This document shows positions 45,489 through 56,206 of a stretch of DNA of 64,000 nt, piece after piece; position 1 is the stretch's first letter; each line of letters opens with the position of its first letter. The notes below the pieces were generated by a model. It had not been told where the DNA came from. It did not search any database and saw nothing but the letters and a program-made list of their open reading frames with translations. Origin of the DNA: Prunus persica (taxonomy: Eukaryota; Streptophyta; Magnoliopsida; Rosales; Rosaceae); NCBI RefSeq assembly GCF_000346465.2, contig NC_034009.1, positions 20,169,606 through 20,233,605 on the forward strand. The letters are read 5' to 3'. Made by a program: the position numbers and the translations under genes.

Positions 45489-45497
45489 TATAAATAG
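45489..45497 (+). promoter_or_regulatory. TATA box
   Basis: TATAAATAG is a strong plant TATA match, followed by a leader of about 50 bp and an ATG at 45547. The MULE right end is about 390 bp upstream. Confidence 0.55.
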
Positions 45498-45546
45498 CCA
45501 CGTCCCTTCATTTTTGTCATTTTGGGCTAATTCCCCCTTGAGGGGA

Positions 45547-45795
45547 ATGGTCTGTGAGAAGGGAGGTTTGTTGTTCATTGACAATTTCTTCACTGAGCAA
45601 GAGGGCATGAAGTTCTTCAGCCATTTAGGGTGTATGCCAAGAAGTCAGTGTCATCAAGGGGAGAGCACATGTAGCAACTAGACTATTAGCTATTTGCTTT
45701 TTGAGACTTTTTGAGACTTCGGATGCATTGGAGGAGAGATGTAACCTCGTTATGATTAAATCTTTGTACAAGATTGAGCCACAAGCCTTGAGATG
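45547..45795 (+). pseudogene. Truncated host gene start, family not recognised
   Basis: From ATG 45547 the frame reads MVCEKGGLLFIDNFFTEQEG and KFFSHL up to a possible splice site near 45627. A second open stretch from about 45650 reads VIKGRAHVATRLLAICFLRL, then a DALEERCNLVMIKSLYKIEP segment, and stops at TGA near 45808. Together with the TATA box this looks like the first exon or exons of a gene. No continuation is recognised beyond the hAT element at 45878. I cannot name the product. Confidence 0.35.
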
Positions 45796-45877
45796 TTGTA
45801 GAACCGACTGAACACCTTCAGAGAGAGGGGAGTTGATGCATATGCGGCAACTGAGGGCCTTTCTAATCCATTGGGTA

Positions 45878-46411
45878 CAATGTATTAAAGCGATGTCGTG
45901 TAATGCGTTACATGTTATGTCCCATAAAGCGTCGTGTAAGCATTGACGCGTGTTGGCTACGCTTTTTGTGAGTAAAAATAATATAGTAAAAAACAAAAGT
46001 AATACTTAATATATGCAATCAAATTGTTCTTCTAACTATCATTCAATCACAATCGTCAAGCATTCAAGAAAACTAAAAAAATCAGAAAATTCAAGGTATG
46101 GCCTCCAATTTAATGGATTTTTTTTCCATTTTGTGGCAAATTCAGGGGTTTAGTTAGGGTTCATTTTCTTTGGAGGGAGCACATAGCTGGCTTTAGGCAT
46201 GATATTGCTAGATTTTTAAGTGTCTAGGGCTGAAATGATGTCTTTTCAGTCAAGAAATTTTGTTTCAAACAAAAAGCCCATTTAGCACAAGCTACAGTGC
46301 TATAGCGTTGATGTGTAAGCTATTTGGAAATTTCGCGAAACAAATACGCTACGTAGAAAAAAGCTTACGCGACGCTATATAGCACACTACAGGAATGCTA
46401 TTCAAACACTG
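45878..46411. mobile_element. Non-autonomous hAT element, 534 bp
   Basis: The left end CAATGTATTAAAGC and the right end read inward CAGTGTTTGAATAGC are inverted repeats of the hAT CAnTG type. The perfect 8-bp duplication ATTGGGTA lies at 45870-45877 and 46412-46419. Subterminal repeats contain AGCGTCG and TATAGCG. No transposase is present. Confidence 0.85.
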
Positions 46412-46419
46412 ATTGGGTA

Positions 46420-47015
46420 TAAAGAGAGTTTTCAGAGGTAGAAAGTGTGAGAAATTAATATTATTTTATTTAATATTAGTTTTTTATTTGAATGGAAATT
46501 AATAAAATTCATTGAGTTAAAGACATGACCCTTGGGTAAAGACATCTTCAATTGGGAGGTGACAACTTTTCAAACTAAGAGATACATTGTTTGAGGTGAC
46601 AACTCTTCAAGATCAAGGGATGTACTGTTTGCATTTTCAGATTGGGATACCTTTTTGGAAAAGGTATTTCATCATCTATAACTAGAGCAATCCTCCTGCA
46701 GTTTTATTCATTCAATTAATTCTCTACATACATACTTTCATATATAGAGAGCATTAGAGATTTCATAAAGAGAGGTTCCTACATAATTTTAGTTCAAAGT
46801 TCCTTGTGAATTGGAGTGCTTCTTTCATAAGAAGGAGAGTCGTTGTATCCTGGGAGGCAAACACTAGAGAACCATAAGCACCAGTGTGGGGCGTAATTCG
46901 TCTTAAGGTGAGAGTGTCCAACACTTGTCTCGACTCAATTAATGTTATTTTAATTACATACTGCTGTTGTAAAATCTGTTTTATTTGTAATGTTTATTTG
47001 TTTATTTTATAGCAA
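46420..47015. other. Probable retrotransposon leader or LTR remains
   Basis: Short direct repeats occur here (GAGGTGACAACT at about 46556 and 46594). The stretch resembles plant LTR or leader sequence, but no LTR pair, primer-binding site or duplication could be established. Confidence 0.35.
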
Positions 47016-47222
47016 TTAGCACTCATATTTCCTACAGAAAGATGTCCATCGGGAAGAGGGAGGAACTGAGGAAGGGCAAGGCTCAGTCCCATCAATAATG
47101 TTGACCATATCATAGTGTTTGAGCACAGGGAGAAATAAATCTTTTAGGAGGAGGTAATTTTCTCTTGTAAGTTTGATGGGGAGGAGGTTGGGGACGTGTT
47201 GAGGAGCAATTTGTGGAATCAA
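47016..47222 (-). pseudogene. Copia gag N-terminal fragment
   Basis: The frame on the minus strand contains NLLPIKLTRENYLLLKDLFL and PVLKHYDMVNIIDGTEPCP. This is the start of the UBN2/gag domain of Ty1/Copia elements, where the usual order is LxxxNYxxW followed by the DG and P motifs. It covers only about 65 codons, and no downstream protease, integrase or reverse transcriptase is adjacent, so it is a truncated remnant. Confidence 0.65.
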
Positions 47223-48745
47223 AGGAACGGGATCAGAAGAGGAGCTCTAGGGATGTCCGAAAGTGGTTGGTATGAAACCTTATACATTTGAAGCAACACC
47301 TCAAGCAAATGATTTCTGTAAGCCGACCAGAACTGAACGGAAGTAGTTATACATGAGTGGCTTCTTGGATGAACAAGCTTTATTTTTCCACTGCCGATCC
47401 ACCAAATTGGGTCAAAGCTTTATTCTCAATCCCCTCTCTCACACTCTAATTCTTCAGTCTCTCAATCTGAGAGTTTTGGTAAGTATGTTCAACAACATTT
47501 TAAACCCTCAAATTTCATAATTTGTTTGAAATTTGCTAGCCAATCTTTTTTGGTTCAGAAAATATGAATTGTGAATCTGCTTTTTCATGCTCAGGGTTTA
47601 GATTATGTCTTTATTGTTGAGAAAATATGAATTTGTAGGGACCACATGGCTGAAAATGTTAGACATGCTTGCTGGTTCAGAAACTGTGGATTCAATCTCT
47701 CTTGCTCATGATGTTTTCATGCACTCATATTAGTTATAGGGATGAGATATGGCTCAATAAGTCAGATATTCTTCTTGTTTCAATCTGCTATTTCATGCAC
47801 TGAATATGTTAGATATGTTATATAGATGTAGGTGAACCAGGAGAAGAAGTTGTTGCTTCTAATCAGCCACCACTTATACTTAAATCTACATCAACAATTG
47901 ATCCCATATATTACGGACATCAAGTTTGAGAACTCATTTCTTCGCTCCCCGCCGCTCAGCTTGCATCGCATAAGCAAAGCCAATGGTTTTAAATAAGGAA
48001 ATAAAATATTTCTGATTGTACGTGTTTAATTATATCCTTGCCTTGCACTCGAAGGCTCTTGTAATTGTTTTGCTTGGCTACAGGTCATGTCGGCTGATCT
48101 CTTGTAATGAAATATTATTCTATTCTTGCTGCAAATCCTTCAGAGACGATGAGATGAATTCAACATAATTGGATTTCCTATTTGATTAGTGCTTCCACTT
48201 ATATGTCCAACCACCTTCACCACCTACTGTTCTTACCTGCAAAAGGATACGCCGCTCTTGCAAGTTGCAACCTCAGTACTGTTTTCTTAATTTAGGAAAA
48301 TCACAAAATATTCACTCTTTTGTTTTGATGAAAACCAACCCTCTTCCCATCAGCAACAGCTAGCAACTTGCTGTTTGAGCTTTAAGAAGTAGTTTGTAAA
48401 ATTTTCCCATATTTTTTGGGTTTTGTAAAATGTTGTTGGGGAAATGTACAGAAGAGTCTTGATATTTGATCTTACCCAAACTATAGCAAGCAAAGAATAC
48501 GCTGTCGTAAGATAGTCTATTTTGTGTTTCAAATGTTAAGAGAAGACATGACAATAGTGTTTTTATAACTTTGTATTCAAGAAAATTAGGAACTGAAGAG
48601 AAAACCCTTGAAACAGAAAAAAGATGAATTAATTGGCATATTCAATGCAAGTGCTTACATCATGGTTCCCTTTGTGGCTCCACTGTTAGAAAAAAAATGG
48701 CACAACCAAGTAAAGATAAATTAAAGAAGGGAGGTATCTGTTCTC
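47223..48745. other. Intergenic, downstream of FKBP16-3
   Basis: No gene is recognised. Near 47505-47840 loosely similar segments (TTGGTTCAGAAAATATGAATT-like and TTCATGCAC blocks) recur two or three times. The 3' UTR of the FKBP gene should occupy the last few hundred bases before 48745. Confidence 0.45.
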
Positions 48746-51700
48746 TTACTCTTCCTCAATTTCAAGGCCTGGTACGTATTCTAAACTCACGTCAAAAATG
48801 ACCGGACTACTTGGAGCCACCCTTGGCCTTCCTGGAGCTGAATTGAGACCCTTGGGAAATGCCAACTAATCAAAACCAGAGTAAAAGCACAAAGGTTAGA
48901 ACTATCCTGCTGTGAATTCATAGAAGCACTTGCAATTGGTAGTTGGAAGTTATCAAAGCCAATACAATCATAAATGTTAAAGTTTCAACTTAACCCCACC
49001 GAAGAAACATAACACATAATGCCTCGAACAGGTTCTAGGTTTTTGAATACCATTCTTTTTCCCTTTTTCTTTTCTGACTGATGAAGAAATGATAAAAGTC
49101 AGATTTTACAGTAGGCCAATGTTTCAGAAGCTTCTAGCCTAGTAGAGGCAAAAGAAAACCCTCTCAAATACAAATAGAGAAAGCAAAATGTATCTCATCC
49201 TTTTCTTCGATAAACCTTCCATGAGGAGCTGTTATTAATAATATCTTAGTTTTCCTGGTAATGATACATTTGTGAGCACCCCAGCCTAGAAAAATTTGGA
49301 TAAGCTGCATGGCTGAGTAATCTCATAAACGCTGTGATAAACGAAATTTTGCACTGCTATTTACATGACGGGAAAGTATTCTACTAGAAAAGAATTCCAA
49401 GGAGTAAATGCTCATATAATTGAAAATAATTTCTTCTTTTCTTTTCTGTTTTTTTTTTTCAGAAATATAAAGTTCCCTGTTGTTCTGTTACAAATAACAC
49501 AAAGTAAAAAACTTACCGATCCTGGGATGTAGAGTCGGCGCTTCCCTCCTATTTTCATGGATAAGATCCCTTCATCAAGTCCCTTGATCACCTGTTCTAC
49601 TCATTCAGATTAACAATTATTAACAAACATTCTTTTTCCCGGCAAGATACGTTACTTTTAAATTCTTATAACAAAATGAGAATGTGATAATGTGATTCAA
49701 ACAGTACCAATCCTTCTGACTCCCCTCTAGTCATGTGCTTCATGTAATCACAGAGTTTTTTTTATTTCCAAATTTTATTTTTTGGGTGATTGTACAATAA
49801 CATGCTATCACCAAAACAACGACAGGACCTAAAATTTCATTGATTACTGGAAAAATTTGGAGTTGTATTAATTGTTTCAACAAGCAAACTCTTTATTAAA
49901 TAGGATAAGTTTGGAACTGAAAGCACAAATATACCACAATATCATTCATGTGATTACTCTTATAAATGAGGATGAGGATGACTGAAAAATCATAAATAGA
50001 AATCAAACGATTGGAGACATTTATAGAGCATACCTGACCAGAGCCAACACGAAATATATAAACTTGACCCTTCTCCAAGGAACTGTATAATTGAAGAAAG
50101 AATACAAGAGTGAGAACCTGGATCTTATCTAAGCCCCAATCAAAATTTGTGAACCACAAAACTTGATCCGAACCAAAAAAGAAAAGTTATAAAAATAAAA
50201 AAATAAAAAATAATAAAAAGATGTAGGATGCCACCATATATTAGGTCCCAAGCGGAAAACCTTTAGAAAATATCAACAAGATCATACATACAAATTAAGC
50301 AACGTGAAGTTTACATCTCTGAGATGCTTTATTATTGAATACCAACAACTCTTAATAAATGAACAAGTAATGCATATCATGAGTAAGTACCATACCAGGG
50401 TATAAGTTGCTTGGATAGTTTCTCATGTTAAGGCTACTGTGGTTTGATGCAAAGGAGAATAACCAAAGCTTCCCAATGGTGCATAACGCATAGAGACGGA
50501 AAAAATGACGATCAGTTTTTTCTTCACTACCCAACACTTCCCAGTAAAATTATACTCGTGGTTGAGTCTGTTCATGGAAGTTTATCCGAGCTGGGTAAAT
50601 CCAGCTACATGCTTTTTCTTTTTGTGTGAGACGCACATTTCTTTCGGTGGTGGTAAGAAGGAAAAAGTTTTATGGATTAGTAGTGCGGTAGTGGTCTTTC
50701 GGTAATTTCATTGAAGAGGAATAAAACATTATCTGAAATCATGGTAGGGAGGAGGTGAAGGTTTTATGGGACAAATTCAGACTTTTGTCTTCATTTTTGG
50801 CTTCACTGTCTTCTGAGTTACATCACATATTGTTTCTTCCATTTTGGTAGATAGTAAAACAGCTGCTAAGCCTGTTATTTAGGCCTCCCAATTGTGTTTT
50901 GGATCTTTCTCGTTGTTAGAAAGTCTATTGTTTCCAATGTTTTTCTGTCTTCGTTGATGTAGGTGTGATGGACAACTTGTCCGAAGTAAAAGTTCTGTTC
51001 CTGATCAGGAAAAGGAAAGAAAAAGTTCTAATAAAGTGTGTGCCTTGTACCCAACGATATATTGTATCCTGCGTATTGTTTTCTCCTGTTGTTGTGGGGA
51101 TTGGGCGGAAGTTTTATGGGACAAAGTTGAGTGGAAGTTTTATGGGACAAAGTCAGATTTTGGTCTTGACATTGGGTTTCCGTTTCTTTTAAGCTTTCGG
51201 AACATAATGTTTTCTTCTAATTTGGCAGATTGGAAAGTATCTGTTCTTTATTCCTAACTGTGTTTTGATTGTTTGCAATATTGTTGCTGTCTACATTGAT
51301 GCATATATGTTGTGGATAACTTGTCCTCAGAGTTGTACTTCAACTTATTTTATAAAACTATTTCTAAAGAAAGTAAATCATGAAAGCTATTGCACTTTTT
51401 TTGCTGCTATCAAGGTATAACAATGTGATACCTGTCAAATATTTGTCCAGATGGAACCATGGCAACATAATTCGCCGCCACCTACACAAAAATTATACAA
51501 ACTCTATCACCGTATGAGAGTCAAAAACACAATAAACAATGTACATCTATTGACAAGTAGATAAATGTCTGTATAGAATTCTATCCCTCCCTCCCTCTCT
51601 CTGTGATAAAACCACCCACTATTTCCATATAGCTAAATCATAATATTAGCTAATTCACCTGGAGTGATATCAAGCTAGCTTGGTTCAGTCAAGCAAACAA

Positions 51701-54700
51701 CACATATACGGAGATTTTGAAAGTATTAAGGAACAAAGGCTTATTCTCAGTAAGGAGATGCCAAAAATTTGACGTAAAATATACATTGATACCATATCTC
51801 GGAAACCAGAAAGTAAAAGGAAGTAGAAAATTTATATTTGAACTTCTAACAGTTAAGAGAGGATGAGAGCAGGTACCCAAGACCTGTGGCTGCAGAGGCA
51901 TAAGTACTTTTGAATTGTGATTATCTTAAGGACTGCTAAGAAGTGCATTTTACGGAGATTCACAAAGAAGCAGAGATGATGGTACAAGAGCCAATATCAA
52001 ATATAGAAAATAACCTTTAAATTCTATTAACAATCAAGTGCTTGTTTGTGTCAGAGAAAACAAAAATCCAACATATTCTAAAAACTAGTTCTCCCAATAT
52101 GGATTTACCACCTGGATACACGGTTTGTTTAGGTGGTGAGAAAGTCAGTAAATTAAAGAAGGCTTTGTATGGCTTAAGCAATCTCCTAGAGCTTGGTTTG
52201 GGAGATTTACTCAGTCTATGGAGAAATTCGGAAAGAGCAATTCTGATCATATGGAAGTTTTTATTAGTAGAATTTTGTGTGTTAACTTTTTTTACTTCTA
52301 TGAGGTTCATTTGTTTCCTAGTTTGTATATCATTGTAGTCCCCTTGATACCTCCTAGATGGAGAAAAACCAACATTCAGAAATTTAACCTAAAATTTAAC
52401 ATTACACACCTGAAAACCAACTGGTGGGCTGGGGCCTTGACCAACTTTAATATCCTTGTACTGCAAACCGGACTCTGTAGTTACCATAGGTATCTTCAAC
52501 AAAGAGACAAATTTAGCATCCATTACCAATACGGTTGATAGTTCACATCAACAAAGAACATTCGTAACTGACATAAAATCAATGAACTTCCAGGGAAAAA
52601 AACATGATTATGATAATTTAAACCAGAAACAATGCATCCTTATTAACTGACAGCAACAGAGTGAATTGATCATATGAGCTGCTATAAAGTGGAGAAAACG
52701 TATCTCAAGTAAAAGACACAAATCATTATGTTTAATTAATGTCTTGGGAGGTTATGCTCAGGTTGCATAATGTAAAGTGAAAGGTAAAATAGTGTTAGCA
52801 GAGACAATTTGACCAACTTAACTTGAACTCCGATTCAGTTAATAGATATCAAGGTCTGGCACAACATCTTGGAGCTCATCACACAACAAGAACCATATGA
52901 AGGGATTAAATAGATAGGCTCAAATTGGTGTGTATGCAAAGTTTCAAGGGAAAGAGATAAACAGAAATTCAGGATCATATGAAAAAGTTTGTAGAATGAA
53001 CTACTCATCACAACTATTCTGAAAAGGGCAACAAAAGTCCTTGGAAAAATAATGAGGAAAAAAGTAATAGAGTTGAGTATAAATGGAAAAGGAATGCATA
53101 AATAGAAATAAATTGGTGGAGAGAAATTGGGAGTGTCATGACATATAAGGCAGCACTAAAACTAGATTTTTCACAACGTGCATATCACAGGTGTCCTTTT
53201 AATAATGTGAGAAAGCACTAATTACTTGGAAATAATTATTTATGTATATCTTTATATATTCTTGTCTATTTTGAATAAAAATATTATTGTCTATTGTTGC
53301 ACTAGACAGTATGCAAAGGGTTAAGCATAACTATGAACGAGCCTCACAGTTCAAGGTATTAACCCTTTTTTCTGAAAACCCCAAATAGAACCTTTCATTC
53401 GGGCAAGCTACATAAAACTGACTTCAAATCCTCTAAAGCATTACTTCCATTTTTCCAGTTTGAGAAATATTTCAAGTCCCCAGAGTTGAATCACAATATT
53501 ATTTGTAAACTTCATATTTTTTAAAGACTTAATGAACAAGCTAGAGATCAGTATTATGCAAGTTATAACTGCTATAAAATCTGCTACAATTTTGGAGTGA
53601 GTAATATTTGAACTCCAAATATGCAGTTAAGGGATCCATGCAATCTCACCATACATTTTCAAGCTCTTTCTCACAAGAACCATCACATAGCCTAGGTTTT
53701 TCTTCTGGGGGTAAGCCAGCTCCCTCAGCTTCAAATGAGTCTGTCACAAGGCTTGAAACTCCGAGAAGCAACCCAATCATATCTCTTCGTTTCGTTAAAC
53801 AGAACTGATCCATATATCCTCTTGATCTTGCAGCTTTAACGGTAAGTTCTGAATTTGAACATCTCACAAGCACACCCTGAACTTTTGCGCAGGAAATGCC
53901 TTGATAATTTGCAGATATCCTTTTTCCAGAAGATGAACCTAACACATGATGAGCTAATTTAAAGGAAAAACACCATAACTAAAGCTGTGATAAAGTATAT
54001 AGGTAAAACTTGAAAGCAAAACAGAACATCTAAAGCTGTGGTACAGACACATACAAAGCTTCTTCAACAGGACTCCATGCCGTCCAAACAACCATTTGTT
54101 TTTTGGTTCATTACCTTAGGCTGTAGACTAAGGTTCAGGGCCTAGGATTAGCTGTAAGCCTTAGATCCTAAACCATTACTCAAAGCCCTAATGTAAAAGT
54201 TAAATAAATCTACAAGGGCCATGCTGTTCCTATCTAAGAAGCTGACTCTATTCCAACTGCCTGCTTTTCTATAGCACCAAAATTTTAAAGCTTCCTCCAT
54301 TTATAACCAATTTCTTGCAAAGCTGCAATATGATCTGGACAATGTTCAACCTTCACATTGTCACTCACTGCCCCTTCTCCTTCCAAAAAGAGAAACAATT
54401 GTTCCCATCACGAACTTGGGATTTGTACAGGCAAAACCCCATTTTAAATCTTTGACATGAATCACACACAGTGGACCTGGTTCAAATTGTACAAATTAAA
54501 TAACACCACTCACCAGCCTCAATAGCCAACTCCAAGAACTAGAGTTCACAGTCACCCCTGAAATTGGATGCTATCTCAAATTATATAGCCTAATTGCCGT
54601 TTGATTTAAAATTAAAAGAAACTAATAGAATTTTACGAAGAACAGGATAATACAAAATAAAATAAAAATATAACATAACCGTTCTGCTAACTAATTCGCA

Positions 54701-54945
54701 ATCTATGAATCCCACAAGTACATATTTGAATGGAAATTTTCAAAAAATGCCTTCTAAATTATAATATTACCCAAGAGAAAGAAAAAGGCAAACACAGAAT
54801 TTTTATTTTTATTTTTACTGAGTTTTCTAATTTTGAACATGCACATTGAGATTGATAAGAAGATGGAAAAGTAATAAAAAGAAGGCTATCAAGAAGAAAA
54901 GTGATTACCAAGTGGAAGGAGCAGAGTCGAGGAAGACGAAGCCAT
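48746..54945 (-). CDS. FKBP16-3: Thylakoid-lumen FKBP-type peptidyl-prolyl isomerase FKBP16-3
   Basis: Seven exons on the minus strand join in frame to 232 residues: 54945-54909, 53938-53655, 52493-52410, 51481-51432, 50082-50034, 49591-49517 and 48865-48746. The N-terminus is a Ser-rich chloroplast transit peptide. At residues 63-64 a twin arginine (TKRRDMIGLLLGVSSL) precedes a hydrophobic stretch, the Tat signal for the thylakoid lumen, with likely cleavage before GLPPEEKP. The FKBP fold follows: SGLQYKDIKVGQGPSPPVGF, NYVAMVPSGQIFDSS, VIKGLDEGILSM, GGKRRLYIPG and PVIFDVSLEYVPG. The family catalyses proline isomerisation during folding or assembly of lumen proteins; FKBP16-3 itself is linked to photosystem assembly and may have little isomerase activity. 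Every junction is GT-AG and no defect is seen. FKBP16-3 is chosen over other lumen FKBPs by the LCDGSCEKELEN and SAPGRPRVAP segments. Confidence 0.9.
50757..51310 (+). repeat. Degenerate duplication in FKBP16-3 intron 4, unit about 376 bp
   Basis: GTTTTATGGGACAAA near 50762 starts a segment that resembles the one from about 51138. Similar blocks follow in the same order (TTTGGNAGAT, CTGTGTTTTG-like and GATAACTTGTCC-like). No coding function is recognised. Confidence 0.5.
52099..52273 (+). pseudogene. Copia reverse-transcriptase fragment in FKBP16-3 intron 3
   Basis: MDLPPGYTVCLGGEKVSKLK and KALYGLSNLLE are followed, after a frameshift, by SPRAWFGRFTQSMEKFG. This is the KLxKALYGLKQSPRAWF block of Copia RVT_2, about 58 codons, antisense to the host gene. 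No ends or duplications are visible, so it is an old truncated remnant. Confidence 0.75.
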
Positions 54946-55006
54946 GCTCAAGTGGAAGTGAGGAGTTTGTAACGTCCACAAACGGATAACGAAATCAACT
55001 TGTTTG

Positions 55007-55015
55007 TATAAATAC
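55007..55015 (-). promoter_or_regulatory. TATA box of FKBP16-3
   Basis: On the minus strand GTATTTATA (within TGTATTTATAC) lies about 60-70 bp upstream of the ATG at 54945. The second MULE begins only about 100 bp further upstream (55114), so the native distal promoter has been displaced by about 6.5 kb. Confidence 0.55.
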
Positions 55016-56206
55016 AGCTTGTCCAAGTGCGTATTTTTCTGCGGATATGCGACATTCACCGGATTTTTTTCGCTTTTTTTTTTTTCCTATAAAAACAAAA
55101 GGCTTATTTTTTAATGGAAATTGGCAGCTTTACCCCTGGTTCACCTAATTTATTCATTAATATCCTTATTTTGAAACTCAATCACAAATATCCCTTATAA
55201 AAACTCCTTATTGACAGCCTATTGCCCATCCTTCACTTCGTTTTTTTTTTTCCTCAGTTGTTGCTCTTCCTCTTCCTCTTCTTCCTTTTGCCAAACCTCA
55301 CAAAATCCACATCAACCATAGAATCTCCCTTAACTCTATCTCATCTTAGTTATATCTTCCAACTAGGAGTTGATTTCAACCTAAAAGTTGAACCCCAAAT
55401 TTGAACCGGACCCTAGCCAAGGCGCGACTCACCACCTCCGTTGTCGGCCTCCACAATGAAGCCACAGTCTTGACTTGCCACCTCCATTGTCAACTTCCAC
55501 CACAAAGCCACGGCACCTTCCTCGTCGATCTTCACTGTGGTGAGTTCTGATATTGGTTTTGTTTTTGTTAATTTTTTTTTTGAGTTTTTTGATTGATTGA
55601 GATTATTCGGTGATTGCTTTCACTGTTTTGAATGATATCTTAATGGGTTTCTGTTGTGGCTTGCTGTTTATGTGATTGAATGAAACTTACCAAATATTTC
55701 ATGTGGTTGTTAAGCTCTTGGACTTGGATACACTATTTTGTGCTTCTGATTTGTCTTTGAAATGATGTATGCACTATTTTGTGATTGAGACTTAGACTTG
55801 CAGATCTCCTTGAAAGTAATGTATTCACTCTTTTGGATGATATTCGATATGAAACAACCTTGGACAGTCAAGGTTTGGCAATTTGTAAGTAGTTAGTTAG
55901 TAATAGGATACCCTAGGTTAATGGCTTTCGGTTGGATTTAACTTTAAGAGTTCTTGATACATGCCCTCCTTGCTGGAGCTTGAAACACAGCTATGCTAGC
56001 TGAACCGTTTCACTTTGCATAATATTGATGTTTTAAAATTGTTGGTTATTAATGTTTAATTGATGTTTTATCTGTATAGTTTATACACTAGTTGATATAT
56101 ATTTTTATTAGTAGCTTAACATGTGTTAACAAAATGGGTTTATGATGATGGTCAGAGTGTGCTAACAAAATGGATTTTTTATTGATAGATTTTATGATGG
56201 TCAGAT

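Noticed and set aside
45625..45996. Minus-strand 123-codon ORF
   Set aside because: It runs across the hAT element border, so it joins unrelated DNA; the plus strand is more protein-like there.
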